DNA of 64,000 nucleotides from an uncultured Clostridia bacterium (GCA_934167755.1 CAKPLT010000008.1:12308-76307), one strand, 5' to 3'; counted from the first letter of the stretch, positions 9,367 through 18,690 are shown. Program-made: numbers and translations. Notes: a model not told the origin generated them from the letters alone.

Positions 9367-9395
9367 AAAATAACATATTATTACATTTGGGTCAA
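9367..9395 (-). promoter_or_regulatory. Promoter of the Spo0E-like gene
   Basis: Minus strand TTGACC (9390-9395) and TATTTT (9367-9372) with 17 bp spacing. A Spo0A-box-like TGTCGAA lies further upstream at 9454-9460. Nothing else is evident in 9396-9545 apart from AT-rich sequence. Confidence 0.5.
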
Positions 9396-9545
9396 TAAAA
9401 TATTTCATTTTTTTTACTTTTCGTATGCCTTTTTTCCATTGATTTTACGGTATTTCGACAACAGGTTACATTTTCCGATTTTATTTTGTTTAATTCAACA
9501 TATTTCATATTACTTTTTTGTTACATTAATTTAATAAAATTACAA

Positions 9546-10820
9546 TTATGCCTTTTTTATTACAGAAATAATCATTTTTTTATCATCAAAAATCTCATTT
9601 AAAATTTGTTCAACATATTGTTCATTAACAGTATTTATTTCTTCTAAATAATCAAAACTATTAATTTCTTTAAAGAAATCTGCTAAAAACATTCTTGCAA
9701 TATCTGCAACATCATTATATTCTTTTACATATTCTCCATAAATTCTTTTCTTTATTCTGTTAAATTCTTCAAAATTAACTCCTGTTTTTTTCATTTCTTC
9801 TACTGTATTTTTAAATCTATTAAATACTTTTTCTGGTTCTGGAGATTGACCTGTAACCAAAATATGGGCATATCCTCTTGCAAACTCGTAATCAAGACTT
9901 GGTGTGGTAAATAATGTTCCCTCATCATACAATTCTTTATACAATTTTGAACTTTTTCCAATTATCATATTTAATAATATTTCTATTGCAATATGTTTAC
10001 GCACACTCTCTTTTGTATCTGCTAATTTATCTTTTATGCCAATTGCAAATAATGGTTGACTAACATCCATATTTTGTTCTATTTTTTCTTTTACTATTCC
10101 TTCTTTTTCTTCTGGATATATTCTTTTTATTTCACCATTTGCTTTTTTATCTATTAATCTCTTTTTTATTTCTTCGAGTAATTCTTCTGGTTCAAAATCA
10201 CCACATACAACCATAGCCATATTTGATGGATTATAAAAAGTGTTATAACATTTATACAAAATTTCTTTATCTATATGACTTATTGTTTCTATTGTTCCTG
10301 TTATATCTAGCTTTACAGGATGCTCATGATACATTGCTTCCATTGCATTTAAATAGACTTTCCATTCAGGATAATCATCATACATCATTATTTCTTGACC
10401 AATTATCCCTTTTTCTTTTTCTACATTTTCATCTGTAAAATATGGGTGTTGGACATAATCCATAAGTTCATCTAATGCAGGGTAAAAATTTTCTGTACAT
10501 TCAAATAAATAAGCAGTATGATCATTTGTTGTATATGCATTTGCATCAACACCTAATGCTGTAAGTGTATCCAAACTATTAATACCACTTTCTTGTTCAA
10601 ACATTTTATGTTCAAGAAAATGTGCAACACCTTTTGGTACTTCTGTTTCTGTCTCTTCTCCTGGTACAACAAATTTACTATCATTTGAGCCATAATTTGT
10701 TCCCCATATAACATATTTTTTTTGGATTCCTTTTTTTGGTATAATCATAACTGTTAATCCATTTTCAAGTTTTTCCATATATACTTTTTCTTTTACTTTT
10801 GAGTTTTCTATGATTTTCAT
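9546..10820 (-). CDS. ymfH: M16 family zinc peptidase (YmfH-like)
   Basis: 424 residues. The inverted zinc motif HFLEH is at 67-71 with a downstream Glu in KGIIGQEIMMYDD, so this subunit is predicted to be catalytic. The two halves of the M16 fold can be followed, the second ending with FDDKKMIISVIKKA. It follows the YmfF-like gene by 25 bp and is probably cotranscribed with it. The pair resembles Bacillus ymfF-ymfH, where one subunit carries the metal site and the other shapes the chamber. The substrate is not known from sequence. No secretion signal is seen, so it is probably cytoplasmic. Confidence 0.9.
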   Translation of the reverse strand: MKIIENSKVKEKVYMEKLENGLTVMIIPKKGIQKKYVIWGTNYGSNDSKFVVPGEETETEVPKGVAHFLEHKMFEQESGINSLDTLTALGVDANAYTTNDHTAYLFECTENFYPALDELMDYVQHPYFTDENVEKEKGIIGQEIMMYDDYPEWKVYLNAMEAMYHEHPVKLDITGTIETISHIDKEILYKCYNTFYNPSNMAMVVCGDFEPEELLEEIKKRLIDKKANGEIKRIYPEEKEGIVKEKIEQNMDVSQPLFAIGIKDKLADTKESVRKHIAIEILLNMIIGKSSKLYKELYDEGTLFTTPSLDYEFARGYAHILVTGQSPEPEKVFNRFKNTVEEMKKTGVNFEEFNRIKKRIYGEYVKEYNDVADIARMFLADFFKEINSFDYLEEINTVNEQYVEQILNEIFDDKKMIISVIKKA

Positions 10821-10845
10821 TTTGCTCTCATTTCCTCCTTACTTT

Positions 10846-12129
10846 CTATTTTGAAAAATCTCTTAAAAAATATACTGTATTTACATTTATGCAATTTGCT
10901 ATATTAATAATATCCTGTTTTGTTACTTTTTTAATTTTTTCTATATATTTTTCTAGTGATATTTGTGTATTTGTTAATTCTTGTCCAAAGAAATAAGTAA
11001 TTTCTGTATCTTGTTCATCATCTATACTTCTTATCCCTGATATTATACCTTTTTTAGCATTCTCTATATCTTCCTCTGTAAATATTCCATTTTTCATATC
11101 TTCTAATTGTTTGTGTATTATTTCCATCGCTTTTTCATAATTTTTTATTTCTATTCCACATCTTATGAAAATATTACTTTTATATCTTACATAATTTGAA
11201 CTTGCAGTATATGCTAAACTTGCCTTTTCTCTTACTTCTTGAAACATTTTCGAATTTGCTGTTCCTCCAAGAATTGCATTATATACCATTGCATTATATT
11301 TTTGTTCTTCACTTTCTAAATTTAAGTCTAAACCAATTACTATTTTACCTTGGATTACATCCATCTCTTCTTTTATTTCTGTTTCATCCACATTTTCTTT
11401 TGATTCAATTTTATTTATTTTATAATTTGGTTCTCTTTGTTGTAACTTTTGAATGTTTTCATTTTGTTCTACTATTTTTGTTGCATCTTCTATATCTCCT
11501 GATATAAATATATCTATTTTACATTTTGAAATCATTTTTTTATAATATTCATATAAGTTTTGTGCAGTAATTGATTCTAAGTCTTCAATATATCCATATT
11601 TATATAATCCATAAGGTTTATCTTTATACATTTCTTCTATACATCTATCAAATGCATATCTTGCTTTATTGTCTGCTTTTCCTTCAATTATCCTTTTTAT
11701 ATTTTCTTTTTCTTGTTTAACATAATCTTCTTTAAATGCTTCATTTTCAGTTAATGGATTAAATATAATTTCAAGTAATTTATCTATAGATTTTTTTAAT
11801 ATGTTTTCATTGTTTTGTGGAAGAAATTTGTCATTTATAGTTTCTATATAAAATTTTAATATATGATTATCACCTGTTTTATCTAATCCACAGTCAAAAC
11901 TTGCACCATACATTTCTTCCATTTCTTGGCTTATTTGCGCAAGTGTTGGCATATTTTTGCTTCCTCTTCTTAATACTGCTGATAACAATGAATTTTTTGT
12001 TACATCTTCTCTTGTTATTGGCATACTTAAAAATACTGCTATTAAATTTGTTTTAAATTTTTCTGTTTGTATTTCATGTAGTTTTATTCCTTTTTTTATT
12101 TCTTTTTCTGTATATTGCATTTTACTCAT
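10846..12129 (-). CDS. ymfF: M16 family peptidase-like protein, probably non-catalytic (YmfF-like)
   Basis: 427 residues with the M16 fold. Family features include KNSLLSAVLRRGSKNMPT at the position of the zinc motif, the EEMYGASFDCG segment typical of YmfF, and a second half with YNAILGGTANSKMFQEVREKASLAY (a conserved GG..S.L...REK.gL-Y region). The HxxEH metal motif is absent, so it is probably the structural partner of the downstream active subunit. The start ATG has an AGAAAGGATG site. It is the first gene of the two-gene unit, and its promoter region overlaps an intergenic hairpin element. Confidence 0.85.
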   Translation of the reverse strand: MSKMQYTEKEIKKGIKLHEIQTEKFKTNLIAVFLSMPITREDVTKNSLLSAVLRRGSKNMPTLAQISQEMEEMYGASFDCGLDKTGDNHILKFYIETINDKFLPQNNENILKKSIDKLLEIIFNPLTENEAFKEDYVKQEKENIKRIIEGKADNKARYAFDRCIEEMYKDKPYGLYKYGYIEDLESITAQNLYEYYKKMISKCKIDIFISGDIEDATKIVEQNENIQKLQQREPNYKINKIESKENVDETEIKEEMDVIQGKIVIGLDLNLESEEQKYNAMVYNAILGGTANSKMFQEVREKASLAYTASSNYVRYKSNIFIRCGIEIKNYEKAMEIIHKQLEDMKNGIFTEEDIENAKKGIISGIRSIDDEQDTEITYFFGQELTNTQISLEKYIEKIKKVTKQDIINIANCINVNTVYFLRDFSK

Positions 12130-12220
12130 CCTTTCTCTTTTACTTTTTGTTATTTCTTATATAGTATAATATATTTTAATTTAATTATTCAAGTGTTTTT
12201 ATAATAATTGTTTTTTATAG

Positions 12221-12305
12221 AACAAAGCGACATAGTCGCCCTTTGTTCTCGCCCGATTTGAGTTTTCGACTATAAGAAGAAAATCTCAAAGGGCTAGCGA
12301 TTGTA
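12221..12305 (+). repeat. Two-hairpin intergenic element, family 2, copy A
   Basis: A first hairpin (AACAAAG / CTTTGTT) is followed by TCTCGC and a second hairpin (GCCC..TTTGAG / CTCAAA..GGGC), and the element ends CTAGCGATT. A related copy is at 54901. Stem sequences differ between the copies but stay paired within each, while TCGC, ATTTGAGTTT and the CTA-CGATT end are shared. It lies between rpsU and the M16 genes. The strand is assigned arbitrarily. Confidence 0.6.
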
Positions 12306-12307
12306 GC

Positions 12308-12348
12308 TTTTATATAATAGGAAAGTAGAACTTTCCTATTATATAAAA
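12308..12348. repeat. Perfect 19-bp inverted repeat with 3-nt loop
   Basis: Arms 12308-12326 and 12330-12348 are exactly complementary (core AATAGGAAAGT / ACTTTCCTATT) around a loop of AGA. No T run follows in either direction, so it is not a typical terminator. It lies between the family 2 element and the rpsU terminator. Confidence 0.7.
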
Positions 12349-12372
12349 AGAAAACAGGAGCTTTTGCCCCCG
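12344..12372 (-). terminator. Probable rpsU terminator
   Basis: Minus strand GGGGGC AAAA GCTCCT hairpin (one or two G-U pairs) followed by GTTTTCTTTTT, 8 bp after the rpsU stop. Confidence 0.6.
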
Positions 12373-12379
12373 TCTATTT

Positions 12380-12550
12380 CTAGAATTTTCTTTTTCTAGC
12401 TGCCTCTGATTTTTTCTTTCTTTTTACACTAGGTTTTTCATAATGTTCTCTTTTACGAACTTCTTGAAGAACCCCATTTCTTGCGCATTGTCTTTTAAAT
12501 CTTTTTAGCGCATCTTCTATATTTCCATTATTAACTTTTATTTCTGACAT
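12380..12550 (-). CDS. rpsU: 30S ribosomal protein S21
   Basis: 56 residues, basic, with the S21 hallmarks: [17 protein letters not shown] near the start, then [17 protein letters not shown] and a KRK-rich end. S21 joins the small subunit near the anti-Shine-Dalgarno region and aids initiation. The length is normal for Firmicutes. The ATG follows GGAGGGGAATATTA. It has its own consensus promoter and a weak terminator, so it is a single-gene transcript here; the yqeY gene often found behind it is absent. Confidence 0.95.
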   Translation of the reverse strand: MSEIKVNNGNIEDALKRFKRQCARNGVLQEVRKREHYEKPSVKRKKKSEAARKRKF

Positions 12551-12625
12551 TAATATTCCCCTCCTTCCGGCGTTTAGAACACTGTATGTGGGATTTCGTT
12601 TGTTCTCATCCTATATACGCTAATT

Positions 12626-12655
12626 ATTATACATTATTTAAACATACATTGTCAA
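12626..12655 (-). promoter_or_regulatory. rpsU promoter
   Basis: Minus strand TTGACA (12650-12655) and TATAAT (12626-12631), 18 bp apart, giving a leader of about 70 nt. The 12551-12868 gap also holds the short repeat at 12684 and the stem at 12757. Confidence 0.8.
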
Positions 12656-12683
12656 GCTTTTTCCAAAATTAAGTTAATTTTAT

Positions 12684-12720
12684 GTTACAGGTTAATGGTT
12701 TATTTAAAATTAACCTGTAA
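12684..12720. repeat. Short palindrome matching the end of repeat family 1 (probable internal-deletion derivative)
   Basis: The first 30 bases match the left arm of the 39387-39641 element at 29 of 30 positions. The sequence then ends with TTAACCTGTAA, which is the right-arm end of that element. The result is a palindrome (TTACAGGTTAA / TTAACCTGTAA) that looks like the two termini joined with the interior lost. Confidence 0.65.
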
Positions 12721-12756
12721 TATTTTCATTATAAATACATTTATGTAATACCCCAA

Positions 12757-12838
12757 AATATCATTTTAAAGTTTAACAGGGTATTTTAAACCTATTTAAA
12801 ACATCGAAGCGTCCGTATTTAAACGCCAAAATGATATT
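12757..12838. repeat. Inverted-repeat stem between nrdG and rpsU
   Basis: AATATCATTTT / AAAATGATATT arms with an inner GTTTAA / TTAAAC pair enclose about 45 nt. No T run follows, so it does not look like a simple terminator. Possibly a structured RNA or a small mobile hairpin. Confidence 0.45.
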
Positions 12839-12868
12839 GTTGTATACAATCAAGTAGCCATTTAAAAA

Positions 12869-13390
12869 TTAAACATTATATGGAATTACCTTATGTACTT
12901 TAAGTGATTTAGGCACATCTATAATTCTTTGGTTTGAAGAACCTCTAAATTTTAAATTTAAGTCTTTTTTATCTTCCTCAAATTTTCCATCTACTAATAC
13001 ATCTATGTATGACATTAATTCTTTTGTTTCATTCCAATTTCCAAACATATTTCCTAATACATCTTTATCAAATGTATATCCAGTGTAGCACCATATATTT
13101 TTATCAGGAAACTTTTCTTTTACTCTTTTTAATAATGGCAATAATCCTTTTTGATTTTGATATTCTAGTGGCTCTCCTCCTAAAATTGAGAGCCCTGCTA
13201 CATATGGATGATCTAATTCTTTTATTATTTTATCTATATCCTCTTCTGTAAATTTCTTTCCATAGTTAAAGTCCCATGCTTGTGCATTAAAACATCCTTT
13301 ACAGTGATGATTACATCCACTTACAAATAATGATACTCTAACTCCTTGTCCATTTGCTACATCTGCTATTTTTATATCTGCATAATTCAT
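12869..13390 (-). CDS. nrdG: Anaerobic ribonucleoside-triphosphate reductase activating protein
   Basis: 173 residues. A radical SAM motif CxxxCxxC at Cys26, Cys30 and Cys33 (CNHHCKGC) holds the [4Fe-4S] cluster; LGGEP follows for S-adenosylmethionine binding, with CYTGYT further on. NrdG generates the glycyl radical on NrdD, the oxygen-sensitive class III reductase, so the organism makes deoxynucleotides anaerobically. nrdD is not in this window, which is unusual since the two are normally adjacent. The gene begins 14 bp after the 976-residue surface-type protein and is probably in the same transcript, without a clear functional link. Confidence 0.93.
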   Translation of the reverse strand: MNYADIKIADVANGQGVRVSLFVSGCNHHCKGCFNAQAWDFNYGKKFTEEDIDKIIKELDHPYVAGLSILGGEPLEYQNQKGLLPLLKRVKEKFPDKNIWCYTGYTFDKDVLGNMFGNWNETKELMSYIDVLVDGKFEEDKKDLNLKFRGSSNQRIIDVPKSLKVHKVIPYNV

Positions 13391-13404
13391 TTCATATATC
13401 TCCT

Positions 13405-16335
13405 TTATTTTTGAGCAACTATTTTTCCATCTACTTTTATATACATCTCATCTCCATCATAAAATCCTTCAATTTTAACCTTTTTATTTATAGGGATTTT
13501 CTCTGAAGATTTTATATCTAAATATTTATTTGCAGTCATTGACCAAACTCCAAATGATGGATATCCATTGTATAAGTAAAGACCTGCTCCTCCATTTTCA
13601 AAATTACTAACAATCTCTGCTTCACCATCTTGTATAGACTTTACCACAATCTCGGTTTCATATATTACTTTATTTCTCAAACTAATTTCTCCTAAATTAA
13701 CCCAATTGTTAATTCCGTTAAAACTCAAACAATTGCTTTTCCATTTTGCGCCATTTATTGCACCATTATTGCTGTTACTAGCTAAGTTTTTCCATAAAGT
13801 AGCTTGTTGATTTGTATTACCTTCACCAGTATTATTTTTGGCATCTAAGTTAACAATACATCCATCATCATTTTCTACTCTTACTTTATAAACATCAATA
13901 TTTGCACAAGCAAACTGAGGTGAGTTTCCTTGTGGATTAGCTCCTATCATAAGTACTGTACTTTTTTGTGGTCTTCCTATTTCCCCTAATCTGTTTGTTT
14001 TCCAGTGTGCATATAATGTAATGTCACCTCTACATATATCACTTGATGTTACTTGAGTTCCATCAGTTGAACTAGTATACCATCCCTTAAATACATATCC
14101 GGCTCTTGTTGGTGTTGGCAACTCACCATATGTATCACCATATGGCACTCTATTCTGACTGTTTCCTACTGTTCCTCCATTTGGATCAAATTTTACTGTA
14201 TAAACATTTTGAGTCCACATTGGAAACACTGTAATATCTTCTGTAAATATAGTTGTATCATAAATATATTCACGAGTATAATAATTGCACCAATACAAAA
14301 GTTGGTATCCTTCTCTTTGGGGTGTTGGTAAATATCCAACATAAGTTGAGCCATATGGTACATTATAAACTTTATTATTCATAGATTCATCGTACCTTGA
14401 TATTATTGTTACTTTACAATAGTTTATTGTCCAGTGAGCATATAAAGTAGTATCTTTTTTAGACATATTTATTGAGTTTTGGTCAACTCTTTCTCCTCCG
14501 TTTCTTTCTGTATACCATCCCGTAAATTTATATCCTTCTCTTTCCGGAGTTGGCAGTGGACCATATTCTGATAAATGTTTTACTTTTATTTCAGTTGGTG
14601 ATACTGTTCCTCCATTTGGGTCTAATGTTATTACATATTCTCTATTATTTATATAGTCATCCCATGTTTTATGCATTCCTGCTCTTTCTCTTCCTAACGC
14701 TGTATAAAAAGCTACTTTTAGTTCATAACTTTGGTCATTTACATATGCATATATATCATCATATGTATCTACATCATTTTGCATTATAATACTATTATAT
14801 GATGCATTGTAATCCTGAATAGGATAATAGTAGTACTTTGATTCTCCATTTGTTAGTACATCTCTTTTAAATGATAAGTTTAACCTTCCTGCACTTGTAT
14901 AATTATTTGAGTTTTGAGCATATTTGCCTGAATTGATTTTTACTGTTCCATTTTTAATTCCTTGATCACCTATTTTATAATATTCATTTTTTCCATTTTC
15001 TACATCTGTTCCTAATATGTATATATTTTGTTCAAGAACTACTTCTTTGCTTTCTGAATTTGTTACTATTGAATATCCATTATACATCTTGCCACCTATA
15101 GGTAGTCCTTGCAAAAAACTTATCAAAGATATATTGTGTATAACATTATACCATTCATCTTCTTTTAGATCTGGCATTTGAAAAGTGTTACTTGATGCAA
15201 CTCCTGAATATGTATTATAGTTTGCTATTGCTATTGCTAAATTAACTTCAATTTTATGCCTTATTACTGCAAGTCTATGTTGGCTAAAACTTGATAATTC
15301 ATTTTCTATATTTCTACTATAATCTGTATTAGACTGATTAAATTGAAATATTTTTGTATTATCTCCTGACCACACATTTTTTTGTGGTTTTACCTCTCCA
15401 TTTTCTTCTACTACTGTATCTTGTGCATCTCCATATGTTAAATTAACTAGTCCTGTACTTTTTAACCAATTTGTAAATTCATACGCATCTTTATAGTAAT
15501 CTTTTGCTAAAGTATTTCCTTCTTTTATTAGTCTTACTGCTTTGTCATAGTCAGGATCTCCTTCTTTATATTGGACAGTTAATGTGTTTTCATTCAATCG
15601 TGCTCTTATTTTTTTATTAGACTCATCTAAATAATATGTTTTTCCATCCAATTTCATATAGCTATACATACCATCGCCCTGTAATGGCAAATACTCTTTT
15701 GTATGTTCTTTCGTAATTTCTACGCCATTGTAAATTATTTTATCTAAATTTTTATCATAACTTATATTGTCAATTAAATATCCTTCTTTATTTACATATT
15801 CACCATTTACCATTCCTTGGACTGTTATATGATTATCCAAAGCATATGTAATTACTACATCTACATCTCCTCTTGTATATTTACAGCTATATGATATATA
15901 TGGCTTTAATCCATATAAATTTTCACCATTGTCATCTTTTGCATTTCCATTATCATCATATCTATAGTTTACATTTGTATATGGAGAATATATATAAAAT
16001 CCATCATATAATGTATATACCAATGCTGGTATATAACTATTTAATTCATCATTTGAATAACCATCAAGTGAAAATGCTGACATTATTGAATTTCTAAATG
16101 TCGATATAGACCCTTCCAAATCTCTTATCTTAGAATTGCTTAATTCTGATAATTGATTTTCACTTGTATTTATTTGAAAAGCTCTTATTGCATCATATGT
16201 TGCTGATGATAGTTTATTATCATAAAGTGTTTGTGTATTTATTGTTTGTATCTGATATTGTGTATATGTTGCAAGAACTATTGAAATTGGTAAGATTATT
16301 ATTATAAATATAATTGCTAAATCTTGTATTTTCAT
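13405..16335 (-). CDS. Large anchored extracellular protein with three Listeria-Bacteroides repeats and a LamG-like domain
   Basis: 976 residues. The N-terminal membrane helix (about 6-24) is almost flush with the start, followed by a family region (to about 560) containing YDAIRAFQINT and YTLYDGFYIYSPYTN. Three InlB/Flg_new-type repeats of about 70 residues follow, recognisable by LDPNGGTVSP, GYKFTGWYT and LYAHW. A C-terminal concanavalin-like domain (WVNLGEIS ... DGDEMYIKVDGKIVAQK) ends the protein. There is no cell-wall sorting motif; the N-terminal helix anchors it outward. It is a paralogue of the upstream gene (first 550 residues), with a different C-terminus. Function unknown; the modules suggest carbohydrate or surface binding. 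Confidence 0.75.
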   Translation of the reverse strand: MKIQDLAIIFIIIILPISIVLATYTQYQIQTINTQTLYDNKLSSATYDAIRAFQINTSENQLSELSNSKIRDLEGSISTFRNSIMSAFSLDGYSNDELNSYIPALVYTLYDGFYIYSPYTNVNYRYDDNGNAKDDNGENLYGLKPYISYSCKYTRGDVDVVITYALDNHITVQGMVNGEYVNKEGYLIDNISYDKNLDKIIYNGVEITKEHTKEYLPLQGDGMYSYMKLDGKTYYLDESNKKIRARLNENTLTVQYKEGDPDYDKAVRLIKEGNTLAKDYYKDAYEFTNWLKSTGLVNLTYGDAQDTVVEENGEVKPQKNVWSGDNTKIFQFNQSNTDYSRNIENELSSFSQHRLAVIRHKIEVNLAIAIANYNTYSGVASSNTFQMPDLKEDEWYNVIHNISLISFLQGLPIGGKMYNGYSIVTNSESKEVVLEQNIYILGTDVENGKNEYYKIGDQGIKNGTVKINSGKYAQNSNNYTSAGRLNLSFKRDVLTNGESKYYYYPIQDYNASYNSIIMQNDVDTYDDIYAYVNDQSYELKVAFYTALGRERAGMHKTWDDYINNREYVITLDPNGGTVSPTEIKVKHLSEYGPLPTPEREGYKFTGWYTERNGGERVDQNSINMSKKDTTLYAHWTINYCKVTIISRYDESMNNKVYNVPYGSTYVGYLPTPQREGYQLLYWCNYYTREYIYDTTIFTEDITVFPMWTQNVYTVKFDPNGGTVGNSQNRVPYGDTYGELPTPTRAGYVFKGWYTSSTDGTQVTSSDICRGDITLYAHWKTNRLGEIGRPQKSTVLMIGANPQGNSPQFACANIDVYKVRVENDDGCIVNLDAKNNTGEGNTNQQATLWKNLASNSNNGAINGAKWKSNCLSFNGINNWVNLGEISLRNKVIYETEIVVKSIQDGEAEIVSNFENGGAGLYLYNGYPSFGVWSMTANKYLDIKSSEKIPINKKVKIEGFYDGDEMYIKVDGKIVAQK

Positions 16336-16355
16336 ATGTCTTTATCACTCTTTTC
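16181..16355. repeat. 175-bp exact duplicate, copy 1 (5' end of the 976-residue gene)
   Basis: The bases covering the ribosome site, start and first about 50 codons are identical to 18536-18710, while the downstream coding regions have diverged. This fits recent gene conversion or strong selection on the 5' end. Confidence 0.9.
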
Positions 16356-16425
16356 TTTCATAGAATATGATTTATAATATCTATTTAACTTTGTCAACAT
16401 GTACACACCCCTATTTATTGTTTTT

Positions 16426-18690
16426 TTAGTAGCCATATAAAGCATATCTCACCAATTCTTTTATAATATTTGTATCATCATAATTTAGGGCAATTTGTGA
16501 GTGTATCCATCTCTTTCCGGCAGAATTTTTCCAACTGCCAATTCCATCATAAGTGTTATTTTTATATATAATATTATATAATACTTCAATATTCATATCT
16601 GTTCTAAATTTTATCATTGCCAATTCAGAATCATAGCAAGCACTTTTATTTATTTCTAATCCAATTTTCTGTTGTCCTAAAATTGTTGCTTTTATACTTT
16701 CAACAGTTGGATTATGAGTATCAATTCCTGTTTCAGCTGATGCTATCATTGGAATTTTACTAGAGTTATTTGCATCATTAGATATTGTAATCAGATTTGT
16801 ATATTGAGAAACTTTTTCCATATTATCTGGTAAATAGTCCCAAACAAAATTATCTAAAATAATCAAATCATAGTTTTCTTTTTCATCTTCTATATCTTTT
16901 TTAGATTTTATTCTAATTTCATTATTTGAGTATATCCTATAATCAATATCAAAATTTTGATTTTGTTTTAAAATATTTACTATATTTGCTATTTCTTCAT
17001 TACTATTGCAACTAATATATAATATCCTTTTTTTACTTAAATTATCTGACGATTTTCTATATATCCCCCATCTTTCTCTTCCTAATGCAGTATAAAATGC
17101 TTCTTTTAACTCGTTGCTTTCTTTATCTACATATCTATATATATCGTCATATGTAGTCATGTCATTTTGCATAATAATACTATTATATGAGGCATTGTAG
17201 TCTTTTAAAGAATAGTAGTAATTTACTTTACCATTATTAGTTAAATGTTTTCTTGTAAAATCTAAATTTAGTCTTCCAGCTTCACTTGAATTTATCTTTA
17301 CTAAATTTTTTTCAATTCCTTTATCTCCAATTCTATAATATTCTTTTTTTCCATCCGAATTAATTCCTAATATATATATGTTTTGTTCAAGTACGACTTC
17401 CTTACTTTCAGAATTCGTTACTAATGAATATCCATTATATGTTTTTCCTCCTATAGGTAATCCTTGTAAAAAGCTTATTAAAGATATATTATGTGATATA
17501 CAATTCCATTCTTCTTCTTTCAACTCTGGCATTTGAAAAACATTGCTAGTAGTTGTTCCTGAATATGTATTATAATTTGCAATTGCAATTGCTAAATTTA
17601 TTTCAATTTTATGTCTAATTACTGCTAGTCTATGTTGGTTAAAATTTGATAGTTCATTTTCTATATTTTCACTATAATCATTTGTATTATTAAATTGAAA
17701 AATTTTTGTACTATTTCCATTCCATATTTGTTCATTTGCTTTAACTTTTCCATCTGCATCTACTACAGAATCATATGCATTTTCATATGTAAGTTCTGAA
17801 AGTCCACTTTCTTTAAACCACTTTGTAAATTTATATGCTTCATAATAATATTGCTTTGCTGAATCATTTTTCTCAATCTTTTTTTTGTAGTTTGTAAAAT
17901 CTGCATCTCCTTCTTTGCACTGATTAACTACTTGTCCATTTGATATATATATTATTCTATTATTAACTAAATAATATTTTGTTCCATATAATTTTACATA
18001 TGGATATTGTTGATTTCCTATATATTCTTTCATTTGTTCATTTTTTATCTCTATCCCATTATAATAGATATTGTCTTCTACTCTGTTTATTTCACTTATA
18101 CTATTTGCTGTTCCAGAAATTCCATCAATTAAATATCCTTCTTCATTAACATATTTGTTTCCTATTTTTCCCTGAACTTCTATATGGTTGTCCAATGCAT
18201 ATGTTATTATTACATCAATATCACCCTTAATATATCTACTACTGTATGCTATATATGGTTTTAATCCATATAAGTTTTCACCATTATCGTCTTTTGTATT
18301 TCCATTGTCATCATATCTATAATTTACATTTGTATATGGTGAGTATATATAAAACCCATCATACAATGTATACACTAATGCAGGTATATAACTATTTAAT
18401 TCATCATTTGAATAACCATCTAGTGAAAATGCTGATGCTATCGAATTTTTAAAAGTTTTAATAGAAGCTTCTAAGTCTCTTATTTTTGAATTAGATAATT
18501 CTGAAAAATCATTATCAGTAGTATTTATTTGAATTGCTCTTATTGCATCATATGTTGCTGATGATAGTTTATTATCATAAAGTGTTTGTGTATTTATTGT
18601 TTGTATCTGATATTGTGTATATGTTGCAAGAACTATTGAAATTGGTAAGATTATTATTATAAATATAATTGCTAAATCTTGTATTTTCAT
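16426..18690 (-). CDS. Large anchored extracellular protein, paralogue with a Rossmann-like C-terminal domain
   Basis: 754 residues. It has the same N-terminal helix and family region as the 976-residue neighbour (about 1-555: YTLYDGFYIYSPYTN, HRLAVIRHKIE, LISFLQGLPIGGK, SYNSIIMQND). The repeats are replaced by a different C-terminal part of about 200 residues with alpha/beta character (KRILYISCNSN, YDLIILDNFVWDYL, NLITISNDAN). That resembles a class I glutamine-amidotransferase-like or flavodoxin-like fold, but no catalytic triad is clear. The helix begins at residue 6, so export with the N-terminus retained is likely. Similar families occur in gut Clostridia without known function. A minus-strand TTGACA near 18757 probably starts the transcript. 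Confidence 0.7.
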   Translation of the reverse strand: MKIQDLAIIFIIIILPISIVLATYTQYQIQTINTQTLYDNKLSSATYDAIRAIQINTTDNDFSELSNSKIRDLEASIKTFKNSIASAFSLDGYSNDELNSYIPALVYTLYDGFYIYSPYTNVNYRYDDNGNTKDDNGENLYGLKPYIAYSSRYIKGDIDVIITYALDNHIEVQGKIGNKYVNEEGYLIDGISGTANSISEINRVEDNIYYNGIEIKNEQMKEYIGNQQYPYVKLYGTKYYLVNNRIIYISNGQVVNQCKEGDADFTNYKKKIEKNDSAKQYYYEAYKFTKWFKESGLSELTYENAYDSVVDADGKVKANEQIWNGNSTKIFQFNNTNDYSENIENELSNFNQHRLAVIRHKIEINLAIAIANYNTYSGTTTSNVFQMPELKEEEWNCISHNISLISFLQGLPIGGKTYNGYSLVTNSESKEVVLEQNIYILGINSDGKKEYYRIGDKGIEKNLVKINSSEAGRLNLDFTRKHLTNNGKVNYYYSLKDYNASYNSIIMQNDMTTYDDIYRYVDKESNELKEAFYTALGRERWGIYRKSSDNLSKKRILYISCNSNEEIANIVNILKQNQNFDIDYRIYSNNEIRIKSKKDIEDEKENYDLIILDNFVWDYLPDNMEKVSQYTNLITISNDANNSSKIPMIASAETGIDTHNPTVESIKATILGQQKIGLEINKSACYDSELAMIKFRTDMNIEVLYNIIYKNNTYDGIGSWKNSAGKRWIHSQIALNYDDTNIIKELVRYALYGY

